A stretch of 64,000 nt of DNA from Colletes latitarsis. Lineage: Eukaryota; Arthropoda; Insecta; Hymenoptera; Colletidae. The notes beneath the pieces are model-generated. The model did not search any database and was not told where the DNA came from. It was given only the letters and a program-made list of their open reading frames with translations. The stretch spans positions 8,370,001 to 8,434,000 of the forward strand of contig NC_135141.1 of NCBI RefSeq assembly GCF_051014445.1, written 5' to 3'. This document shows, piece after piece, positions 42,601 to 53,866 of this stretch; position 1 is the first letter of the stretch; each line of letters begins with the position of its first letter. The position numbers were made by a program, and so were the translations under genes.

Positions 42601-45600
42601 AATGAAACCGTGAATTAAACCTGGACTCGATCTATATTTTAGAGGATAACACTGGCTAGGTGTCGGTTAGGCCTGGTATTTGCCATCATCTTGCTCAAAC
42701 TTTCGCACTTTTCGCATACTTGTTGGACTGATACTGGGTTTCTTCTGGTTTGGATGACGTAGATAATGCGTTACCACACTGAAACAGCCAATTAAACCTG
42801 GTTTCGATGAATATTTTAGAGGAAAACACCGGTTAGGTCTGGGTTAGTTCTGGTATTTGCCATAATCTTGGTCATACTTTCGCACTTTTCGCATACTTGT
42901 TGGCTGTATCCTGGATTCTTTCTGGTATGAACAACGTAGGAAATGCGTTACCACAATGAAACAGTGAATTAAACCTGGATTCGATCTATATTTTAGAGGA
43001 TAACACCGGTAGGGTCTCGGTTAGTTCTGGTATTTGCCATCACCTTGCTGATACTTTCGCACTTTTCGTATACTCGTTGGACTGATACTGGGTTTTTTCT
43101 TGTTTGGATCACGTAGTAATGTGGTACCAAACTGAAACAGCCAATTAAACCTGGTCTCGATCAATATTTTTCAGGATAACACCGGTTAGGTTGGGCTAGG
43201 TCTGGGATTTGCCTTCATCTGGCTCATACTGTCGCATTTTTCGCATACTTGTTGGCCATATCCTGGGTTTTTTCTGGTTTCGATGACGTAGATAACGCGT
43301 TACCACACTGAAACAGCCAATTAAACCCGGATTCAATCAATATTTTCCAGGATAACACCGGTTAGGTTTGCGTTATGTCTGGGATTTACCATGATCTGGC
43401 TCATAGTTTCGCTATTTTCGCATACTTGCTGGCAAGATCCTGGGTTTTTTTCTGGTATGGATCACTTAGTAATGTGGTACCAAACTGAAACAGTAAATTA
43501 AACCTGGTCTTGATCAATATTCTCCAGGATAACACCAGTTAGGTCTGGGTTAGGTCTGGGATTTGCCCTCATCTGGCTCATGTTTTCGCATTTTGCGCAT
43601 ACATTTTGTCCAGATCCCGGGGTTTTTTCTGGTTTGGGTCACGTAGCAATGTGGTGCCACACTGAAACAGTCAATTATACCTGGATTCGATCCGTATTTT
43701 CCAGGATAACACCGGTTAGGTTTGCGTTAGGTCTGGGATTTACCATGATCTGGCTCACAGTTTTGCATTCCTCGCATATTTGTTGGCCATCTCCTAGGTT
43801 CTTGCAGGTTTGGGTGACGTAGATAATGCTTTACCACTCTGAAACAGCCAATTAAACCTGGATTCGATGTATATTTTAGAGGATAACACCGGTTAGGTCT
43901 CGGTTAGGTCTGGTATTTGCCATTATCTTGCCCATACTTTCGCACTTTCCGCATACTTGTTGGACAGATCCTGGGTTTTTTCTGGTTTGGATCACGTAGT
44001 AATGTTGTACCACACTGAAACAGTCAACTAAACCTGGTCTCGATCTATATTTTAGAGGATAACAAAGGTTATGTCTGGGTTAGGTCTGGGATTTACCATG
44101 ATGTGGCTCATAGTTTCGCATTTTTCGCATATTTGTTAGCCAGGTCCTGGGTTTTTTTCTGGTTTGGATGACGTAGATAATGCGTTACCGCACTGAAACA
44201 GTCAACTAAACCTGGTCTCGATCAATATTTTACAGAATAACACCGGTTAGGTCTGGGTTAGGTCTGGGATTTGCCCTCATCTGGCTCATCTTTTCGCATA
44301 TTGCGCATACTTTTTGGCCAGATCCTGGTTTTTTTCTTGTTTGGATCACGTAGTAATGTGGTACCAAACTGAAACAGCCAATTAAACCTGGTCTCGATCA
44401 ATATTTTTCAGGATAACACCGGTTAGGTCTGGGCTAGGTCTGGGATTTACCATGATCTGGCTCATAGTTTCGCATTTCTCGCAAATTTTTTGTCCATATC
44501 CTGGGTTTTTTCTGGTTTGGATGACGTAGATAATGCGTTACCACACTGAAACAGCCAATTAAGCCTGGTTTCGATGAATATTTTAGAGGAAAACACCGGT
44601 TAGGTCTGGGTAGGTCTGGGTTTTGCCCTCATCTGGCTCATGATTTCGCCTTTTCGCATACTTGCTGGCAAGATCCTGGGTTTTTTTCTGGTATGGATCA
44701 CTTAGTAATGTGGTACCAAACTGAAACAGTAAATTAAACCTGGTCTTGATCATTATTCTCCAAGATAACACCAGTTAGGTCTGGGCTAGGTCTGGGATTT
44801 ACCATGATCTGGCTCATAGTTTCGCATTTCTCGCAAATTTTTTGTCCATATCCTGGGTTTTTTCTCGTTTGGATGACGTAGATAATGCGTTACCACTCTG
44901 AAACAGCCAATTAAACCTGGATTCGATGTATATTTTAGAGGATAACACCGGTTAGGTCTGGGTTAGGTCTGGTATATGCCATCATCTTGCTCATACTTTC
45001 GCACTTTTCGTATACTTCTTGGACTGATCCTGGGTTTCTTCTGGTTTGGATCACGTAGTAATGTTGTACCACACTGAAACAGTCAACTAAACCTGCTCTC
45101 GAGCAATATTTTCCAGGATAACACCGGTTAGGTGTGGGTTAGGTCTGGGATTTACCATGATCTGGCTCATAGTTTCGCATTTCTCGCAAATTTTTTGTGC
45201 ATATCCTGGGTTTTTTCTGGTTTGGATGACGTAGATAATGCGTTACCACACTGAAACAGCCAATTAAACCTGGTTTCGATGAATATTTTAGAGGAAAACA
45301 CCGGTTAGGTCTGGGCTAGGTCTGGGATTTGCTCTCATCTGGCTCATGATATCGCATTTTTCGCATACTCGTTGGCCGTATCCTGGTTTTTTTCTGGTAT
45401 CGACCACGAAGTAATGTGGTACCAAACTGAAACAGCCAATTAAACCTGGTCTCGATCAATATTTTTCAGGATAACACCGGTTAGGTCTCGGTTAGGTCTG
45501 GGATTTGCCATCATCAGGCTCATCCTTTCGCATTTTTCGCATATTTGTTGACCATATCCAGGGTTTTTTCTGGTTTGGATAACGTAGCTAATGCGTTACC

Positions 45601-46970
45601 ACACTGAAACTGTCAATTAAACCTGGTTTCGGTGAATATTTTAGAGAATAACACCGGTTAGGTCTGGGTTAGGTCTGGTATTTGTCATCATCTGGCACAT
45701 ACATTCGCACTTTTCGCATACCTGTTGGACGAATCCTGGGATTTTTCTGGTATGAATAACGTAGGAAATGCGTTACCACACTGAAACTGTGAATTAAACC
45801 TGGATTCGATCTATATTTTAGAGGATAACACCAGTTAGGGCTGGGTTAGGTCTGGTATTTGCCATCATCTTGCTCATACTTTCGCACATTTCGCATACTT
45901 GTTGGACAGATCCTGGGTTTGTTTCTGGTTTGAATCACGTAGTAATGTTGTACCACACTGAAACAGTCAACTAAACCTGTTCCCGATCAATATTTTAGAG
46001 GATAACAAAGGTTATGTGTGGGTTAGGTCTGGGATTTACCATGATCTGGCACATAGTTTCGCATTTCTCGCATATTTGTTGGCCATATCCTGGGTTTTTG
46101 CTGGTTTGGATGACGTAGATAATGCGTTTCCACACTGAAACAGCCAATTAAACCTGGTCTCGATCAATATTTTCCAGGATAACACCGGTTAGGTCTGGGT
46201 TAGGTCTGGGATTTGTCCTCATCTGGCTCATACTGCCGCAATTTACGCATACTTGTTGGACAGATCCTGGGTTTTTTTCTGGTTTCGATCACGTAGTTAT
46301 GTTGTGCCACACTGAAACAGTCAACTAAACCTGTTCCCGATCAATATTTTAGAGGATAGCAAAGGTTATGTGTGGGTTAGGTCTGGGATTTACCATGATC
46401 TGGCACATAGTTTCGCATTTTTCGCATACTCGTTGGCCAGATCCTGGTTTTTTTCTGGTATCGACCACGAAGTAATGTGGTACCAAACTGAAACAGTCAA
46501 TTATACCTGGTCTCGATCAATATTTCCCAGGATAACACCGGTTAGGTCTGGGTTAGGTCTGGGATTTTCCATGATCTGGCTCATAGTTTCGCATTTCTCG
46601 CATATTTGTTGGCCATATCCTGGGTTTTTGCTGGTCTGGATGACGTAGATAATGCGTTACCACACTGAAGCAGCCAATTAAACCTGGATTCGATCAATAT
46701 TTTCCAGGATAACACCGGTTAGGTTTGCGTTAGGTCTGGGATTTACCATGATCTGGCTCATAGTTTCCACATTCCTCGCATATTTGTTGGCCATATCCTG
46801 GGTTCTTTCTGGTTTGGATGACGTAGATAATGCGTTACCACACTGAAACAGCCAATTAAACCTGGATTCGATGTATATTTTAGAGGATAACACCGGTTAG
46901 GTCTCGGTTAGGACTGGTATTTGCCATCATCTTGCTCATACTTTCGTAATTTTCGCATACTTGTTGGACA
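39696..46970 (+). repeat. Divergent satellite flank, first part
   Basis: The family, orientation and ~176-bp period are unchanged, but neighbouring monomers differ at many positions. Two exact TTAGGTCTGGG units per monomer are common here (ACCGGTTAGG context). Core-like islands occur near 40,200-40,620 and 40,930-41,790, including the TTGCAACACG-type monomer with an extra T near 41,533. A divergent block with CGGGTAGGTCTGGGTTTGG recurs 1,761 bp apart (40,021 and 41,782; 10 monomers). The few open frames of 62-92 codons here are not supported as genes. Confidence 0.85.
42480..42510 (+). repeat. Monomer with a shortened telomere-like segment
   Basis: After AGAGGATAACA the sequence goes straight to GGTCTGCGATTTGCCC. 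Only one (decayed) unit remains where neighbours have ACCGG plus two units, a loss of about 18 bp. Related short forms that keep one and a half units occur near 47,950, 53,240, 60,277 and 63,440 (GATAACAGGTCTGGGT). Confidence 0.7.
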
Positions 46971-49900
46971 GATCCTGGGTTTTTTTCTGGTTTGTATCAC
47001 GTAGTAATGTTGTACCACACTGAAACAGTCAACTAAACCTGGTCTCGATCAATATTTTAGAGGATAACAAAGGATATGTCTGGGTTAGGTCTGGGATTTA
47101 CCATGATTTGGCTCATAGTTTCGCGTTTTTCGCATACTTGTTGGCCGTATCCTGGGTTTTTTCTGGTGTGAAAAACATAGGAAATGCGTTACCACACTGA
47201 AACAGTAATTGAACCTGGTTTCGATCGATATTTTAGAGGATAACAACGGTTAGGTCTGGGTTAGGTCTGGGATTTACCCTCATCTGGCTCATGTTTTCGC
47301 ATTTTCCGCATACTTGTTGGCCGTATCCTGGGGTTTTTCTGGTGTCTAAAACATAGAAAATGCGTTACCACACTGAAACAGCGAATTAAACCTGGTTCCG
47401 ATGAATATTTTAGAGGAAAACACCGGTTAGGTCTGGGTTAGGTCTGGGATTTGCCCTCATCTGGCTCATGTTATCGCTTTTTTCGCATACTTGTTGGCCG
47501 TATCCTGGATTTTTTCTGGTATGAATAACGTAGGAAATGCGTTACCACACTGAAACATTGAATTAAACCCGGATTCGATCTATATTTTAGAGGATAACAC
47601 CCGTTAGGTCTCGGTTAGGTCTGGGATTTGCCATCATAAGGCTCATACTATCGCACTTTTCGCATACTTGTTGGACAGATCCTGGGTTTTTTTCTGGTTT
47701 GGATCACGTAGTAATGTTGTACCACACTGAAACACCCAACTAAACCTAGTCTCGATCAATATGTTAGAGGATAAAACCGGTTAGGTCTCGGTTAGGTCTG
47801 GTATTTGCCATCATCTTGCTCATACTTTGGCACTTTTCGCATACTTGTTGGACAGATCCTGGGTTTTTTTCTGGTTTGGTTCACGTATTAATGTGGTACC
47901 ACACTGAAACAGTCAATTATACCTGGTAGCGAACAATAGTGTAGAGGATAACAGGTCTGGGTTAGGTCTGGGATTTGCCCTCATCTGGAATCAACTTTCG
48001 CACTTTTCGCATACTTGCTGGACAGATCCTGGGTTTTTTTCTGGTATGGATCACGTAGTAATGTGGTACCAAACTGAAACAGTCAACTAAATCTGGTCTC
48101 GATCAATATTTTACAGGATAACACCGGTTAGGTCTGGGTTAGGTCTGGGATTTGCCATCATCAGGGTCATACTTTCGCATTTTTCGCATATTTGTTGCCC
48201 ATATCCTGGGTTTTTTCTAGTTTGTATGACGTAGGTAATGCGTTACCACACTGAAACAGTGATTTAAACCTGGATTCGATCGATATCTTAGAGGATAACC
48301 CCGGTTAGGTCTGTGTTAGGTCTGGGATTTGCCCTCATCTGGCTCATGTTTTCGAATTTTGCGCACACTTTTTGGCCAGACCCTGGGTTTTTTCTGGTTT
48401 GGATCACGTAGTAGTGTGGTACCACACTGAAACAGTCAACTAAACCTGGTCTGGATCAATATTTTAGAGGATAACAAAGGATATGTCTGGGTTAGGTCTG
48501 GGATTTACCATGATTTGGCTCATAGTTTCGCGTTTTTCGCATACTTGTTGGCCGTATCCTGGGTTTTTTCTGGTGTGAAAAACATAGGAAATGCGTTACC
48601 ACACTGAAACAGTAATTGAACCTGGTTTCGATCGATATTTTAGAGGATAACAACGGTTAGGTCTGGGTTAGGTCTGGGATTTACCCTCATCTGGCTCATG
48701 TTTTCGCATTTTCCGCATACTTGTTGGCCGTATCCTGGGGTTTTTCTGGTGTCTAAAACATAGGAAATGCGTTACCACACTGAAACAGCCAATTAAACCT
48801 GGTTCCGATGAATATTTTAGAGGAAAACACCGGTTAGGTCTGGGTTAGGTCTGGGATTTGCCCTCATCTGGCTCATGATATCGCTTTTTTCGCATACTTG
48901 TTGGCCGTATCCTGGATTTTTTCTGGTATGAATAACGTAGGAAATGCGTTACCACACTGAAACATTGAATTAAACCCGGATTCGATCTATATTTTAGAGG
49001 ATAACACCCGTTAGGTCTCGGTTAGGTCTGGGATTTGCCATCATAAGGCTCATACTATCGCACTTTTCGCATACTTGTTGGACAGATCCTGGGTTTTTTT
49101 CTGGTTTGGATCACGTAGTAATGTTGTACCACACTGAAACAGTCAACTAAACCTAGTCTCGATCAATATGTTAGAGGATAAAGCCGGTTAGGTCTCGGTT
49201 AGGTCTGGTATTTGCCATCATCTTGCTCATACTTTGGCACTTTTCGCATACTTGTTGGACAGATCCTGGGTTTTTTTCTGGTTTGGTTCACGTATTAATG
49301 TGGTACCACACAGAAACAGTCAATTATACCTGGTAGCGATCAATATTTTCCAGGATAACACCGGTTAGGTCTGGGTTAGGTCTGGGATTTGCCTTCATCT
49401 GTAACATACTTTCGCACTTTCCGCATACTTGTTGGACAGTTCCTGGGTTTTTTTCTGGTATGGATCACGTAGTAATGTGGTACCAAACTGAAACAGTCAA
49501 TTCAACCTGCTCTCGATCAATATTTTCCAGGATAACACCGGTTAGGTCTGGGTTAGGTCTGGGATTTGCCTTCATCTGTAACATACTTTCGCACTTTTCG
49601 CATACTTGTTGGACAGATCCTGGGTTTTTTCTGGTATGGATCACGTAGTAATGTGGTACCAAACTGGAACAGTCAACTAAATCTGGTCCCGATCAATATT
49701 TTACAGGACAACACCGGTTAGGTCTGGGTTAGGTCTGGGATTTGCCATCATCAGGCTCATACTTTCGCATTTTTCGCATATTTGTTGCCCATATCCTGGG
49801 TTTTTAATAGTTTGTATAACGTAGGTAATGCGTTACCACACTGAAACAGTGATTTAAACCTGGATTCGATCGATAACATAGAGGATAACCCCGGTTAGGT

Positions 49901-52121
49901 CTGTGTTAGGTCTGGGATTTGCCCTCATCTGGCTCATGTTTTTGAATTTTGCGGACACTTTTTGGCCAGACCCTGGGTTTTTTCTGGTTTGGATCACGTA
50001 GTAGTGTGGTACCACACACAAACAGTCAACTAAACCTGGTCTGGATCAATATTTTAGAGGATAACAAAGGATATGTCTGGGTTAGGTCTGGGATTTACCA
50101 TGACATGGCTCATTGTTTCGCGTTTTTCGCATACTTGTTGGCTGTATCCTGGGTTTTTTCTGGTGTGAAAAACATAGGAAATGCGTTACCACACTGAAAC
50201 AGTAACTGAACCTGGTTTCGATCGATATTTTAGAGGATAACAACGGTTAGGTCTGGGTTAGGTCTGGGATTTACCCTCATCTGGCTCATGTTTTCGCATT
50301 TTCCGCATACTTGTTGGCCGTATCCTGGGGTTTTTCTGGTGTCTAAAACATAGGAAATGCGTTACCACACTGAAACAACCAATTAAACCTGGTTCCCATG
50401 AATATTTTAGAGGAAAACACCGGTTAGGTCTGGGTTAGGTCTGGGATTTGCCCTCATCTGGCTCATGTTATCGCTTTTTTCGCATACTTGTTGGCCGTAT
50501 CCTGGATTTTTTCTGGTATGAATAACGTAGGAAATGCGTTACCACACTGAAACATTGAATTAAACCCGGATTCGATCTATATTTTAGAGGATAACACCCC
50601 TTAGGTCTCGGTTAGGTCTGGGATTTGCCATCATAAGGCTCATACTATCGCACTTTTCGCATACTTGTTGGACAGATCCTGGGTTTTTTTCTGGTTTGGA
50701 TCACGTAGCAATGTTGTACCACACTGAAACAGTCAACTAAACCTAGTCTCGATCAATATGTTAGAGGATAAAGCCGGTTAGGTCTCGGGTAGGTCTGGTA
50801 TTTGCCATCATCTTGCTCATACTTTGGCACTTTTCGCATACTTGTTGGACAGATCCTGGGTTTTTTTCTGGTTTGGATCACGTAGCAATGTTGTACCACA
50901 CTGAAACAGTCAACTAAACCTAGTCTCGATCAATATGTTAGAGGATAAAGCCGGGTAGGTCTCGGTTAGGTCTGCTATTTGCCATCATCTTGCTCATACT
51001 TTCGCCATTTTCGCATACTTGTTGGACAGATCCTGGGTTTTTTTCTGGTTTGGATCACGTAGTAATGTTGTACCACACTGAAACAGTCAATTCAACCTGG
51101 TCTCGATCAATATTTTCCAGGATAACACCGGTTAGGTCTGGGTTAGGTCTGGGATTTACCATGATCTGGCCCATAGTTTCGCGTTTTTCGCATACTTGTT
51201 GGCCAGAAACAAGGTTTTTTTCTGGTACGGATCACGTAGTAATGTGGTACCAAACTGAAACAGTCAATTCAACCTGGTCTCGATCAATATTTTCCAGGAT
51301 AACACCGGTTAGGTCTGGGATAGGTCTGGGATTTGCCTTCATCTGTAACATACTTTCGCACTTTTCGCATACTTGTTGGACAGATCCTGGGTTTTTTCTG
51401 GTATGGATCACGTAGTAATGTGGTACCAAACTGGAACAGTCAACTAAATCTGGTCCCGATCAATATTTTACACGATAACACCGGTTAGGTCTGGGTTAGG
51501 TCTGGGATTTGCCATCATCAGGCTCATACTTTCGCATTTTTCGCATATTTGTTGCCCATATCCTGGGTTTTTAATAGTTTGTATAACGTAGGTAATGCGT
51601 TGCCACACTGAAACAGTGATTTAAACCTGGATTCGATCGATAACATAGAGGATAACCCCGGTTAGGTCTGTGTTAGGTCTGGGATTTGCCCTCATCTGGC
51701 TCATGTTTTTGAATTTTGCGGACACTTTTTGGCCAGACCCTGGGATTTATCTGGTTTGGATCACGCAGTAGTGTGGTACCACACTGAAACAGTCAACTAA
51801 ACCTGGTCTCGATCAATATTTTAGAGGATAACAAAGGATATGTCTGGGTTAGGTCTGGGATTTACCATGATTTGGCTCATTGTTTCGCGTTTTTCGCATA
51901 CTTGTTGGCTGTATCCTGGGTTTTTTCTGGTGTGAAAAACATAGGAAATGCGTTACCACACTGAAACAGTAATTGAACCTGGTTTCGATCGATATTTTAG
52001 AGGATAACAACGGTTAGGTCAGGGTTAGGTCTGGGATTTACCCTCATCTGGCTCATGTTTTCGCATTTTCCGCATACTTTTTGGCCAGACCCTGGGTTTT
52101 TTCTGGTTAGGATCACGTAGT

Positions 52122-52137
52122 AGTGTGGTACCACACT
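52122..52137. repeat. 16-bp perfect dyad in the satellite monomer
   Basis: AGTGTGGTACCACACT is its own reverse complement. The same 16-bp palindrome is at 48,413-48,428 and again near 52,651. Most divergent-flank monomers keep the inner 12 bp, and core monomers have one mismatch (TGTTGTACCACA). It lies at a fixed place, just before the ACTGAAACAG segment. Confidence 0.7.
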
Positions 52138-53468
52138 GAAACAGTCAACTAAACCTGGTCTCGATCAATATTTTAGAGGATAACAAAGGATATGTCTGGG
52201 TTAGGTCTGGGATTTGCCCTCATCTGGAATCAACTTTCGCACTTTCCGCATACTTGTTGGACAGATCCTGGGTTTTTTTCTGGTATGGATCACGTAGTAA
52301 TGTGGTACCAAACTGAAACAGTCAACTAAATCTGGTCTCGATCAATATTTTACAGGATAACACCGGTTAGGTCTGGGTTAGGTCTGGGATTTGCCATCAT
52401 CAGGCTCATACTTTCGCATTTTTCGCATATTTGTTGCCCATATCCTGGGTTTTTAATAGTTTGTATAACGTAGGTAATGCGTTACCACACTGAAACAGTG
52501 ATTTAAACCTGGATTCGATCGATAACATAGAGGATAACCCCGGTTAGGTCTGTGTTAGGTCTGGGCTTTGCTCTCATCTGGCTCATGTTTTTGAATTTTG
52601 CGCACACTTTTTGGCCAGACCCTGGGTTTTTTCTGGTTTGGATCACGTAGTAGTGTGGTACCACACTGAAACAGTCAACTAAACCTGGTCTCGATCAATA
52701 TTTTAGAGGATAACGAAGGATATGTCTGGGTTAGGTCTGGGATTTACCATGATTTGGCTCATAGTTTCGCGTTTTTCGCATACTTGTTGGCCGTATCCTG
52801 GGGTTTTTCTGGTGTGAAAAACATAGGAAATGCGTTACCACACTGAAACATTGAATTAAACCCGGATTCGATCTATATTTTAAAGGATAACACCCGTTAG
52901 GTCTCGGTTAGGTCTGGGATTTGCCATCATAAGGCTCATACTATCGCACTTTTCGCATATTTGTTGACCATGTCCTGGATTTTTTCTGGTTTGGATATCG
53001 TAGGTAATGCGTTACCACACTGAAACTGTCAGTTAAACCTGGTTTCGGTGAATATTTTAGAGAATAACACCGGTTAGGTCTGGGATAGGTCTGGGATTTA
53101 CCATTATCTGGCTCATACTTTCGCATTTCTCGCATATTTGTTGGCCAGATCCTGGGTTTTTTCGGGTTCGGATCACGTAGTAATGTGGTACCACACTGAA
53201 ACAGTCAATTATACCTGGTTGCGATCAATAGTTTAGAGGATAACAGGTCTGGGTGAGGACTGGGATTTGTCCTAATCGGGCACATTTTCGCATACTTGTT
53301 GGACAGATCCTGGGTTTTTTTCTGGTTTGGATCACGTAGTAATGTTGTACCACACTGAAACAGTCAACTAAACCTAGTCTCGATCAATATTTTAGAGGAT
53401 AACAAGGGTTATGTCTCGGTTAGGTCTGGTATTTGCCATCATCCTGCTCATACTTTCGCACTTTTCGC

Positions 53469-53481
53469 ATACTTGTTGGAC
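53469..53481 (+). repeat. Target-site duplication, left copy
   Basis: ATACTTGTTGGAC, satellite sequence, directly abuts the first element base at 53,482. The first A is ambiguous because the right copy follows a poly(A) tail, so the length is 12 or 13 bp. Removing the element and one copy restores an ordinary CATACTTGTTGGAC-AGATCC satellite junction. Confidence 0.93.
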
Positions 53482-53866
53482 TCCCTCAGGGGCTGCCAGC
53501 CTTTCAGCTGCAGTACGGGCTTAACGAACCCGGGGTACCCGAGTCATACACACACCGTAAGCCTCCTGTTGGTCGTCACAACGACCCATTCACAATTCCC
53601 TATTGGTTTTGTGAATGGTACGTGACGGCAGGAGGAACGGGGGTCTTGGCTTAACCGCCTGGGCCACGAGTATGGCGACTCTATAAAATCGCCCTCCAAT
53701 CCTAAGCTATGGTGCGCGGCGATGGGATGCATGGTTGGGGGAGAAGGCCCAATCCCAAGCGACCACCTCCGGGGAACCTGCCGAACCCCCGGAGTATATA
53801 GGCTTACCCGGGTAAGGCGGCTCTGCCCGGGCGGACCTTTTCTTCCGACCTGCTCGTGGGAATATT
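53482..53866 (+). other. Retrotransposon 5' UTR
   Basis: About 385 bp before the ORF1 start, with no credible coding. It can form a nested hairpin (53,562-53,635): CCTCCTG pairs with CAGGAGG, CGTCAC with GTGACG and CCATTCACAA with TTGTGAATGG. A 14-bp palindrome CTTACCCGGGTAAG lies at 53,803-53,816. A TATATA string sits at about 53,794; whether it matters for transcription is unknown, since non-LTR elements usually rely on internal promoters or on read-through. Confidence 0.8.
53562..53635 (+). other. Nested hairpin in the 5' UTR
   Basis: Three collinear stems: CCTCCTG (53,562-53,568) with CAGGAGG (53,629-53,635), CGTCAC (53,574-53,579) with GTGACG (53,622-53,627), and CCATTCACAA (53,586-53,595) with TTGTGAATGG (53,609-53,618). 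All pairs are perfect Watson-Crick; the function is unknown. Confidence 0.75.

Larger units (their letters stand above)
46971..53481 (+). repeat. Divergent satellite flank, locally amplified part
   Basis: A block of about 8 monomers beginning near 47,060 recurs at a lag of about 1,407 bp (CCATGATTTGGC at 47,101 and 48,508) and, in altered form, again near 50,070, 51,840 and 52,720. The successive spacings are close to 8, 9, 10 and 5 monomers, as if each round of amplification took a different register. Private markers are GGTGTGAAAAACATAGG, CGGTGTCTAAAACATAGG and CAATATGTTAGAGG. The longest open frame (50,990-51,415, 141 codons) simply reads through satellite monomers. The block ends at the retrotransposon. 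Confidence 0.85.

Noticed and set aside
50990..51415. 141-codon open frame in the divergent satellite
   Set aside because: Its translation repeats with the monomer period, and divergent neighbours break the frame; there is no sign of coding selection.
53794..53799. TATATA as a promoter of the retrotransposon
   Set aside because: A single short match within the transcribed 5' UTR, with no other support; non-LTR elements of this clade are not known to need a TATA box.
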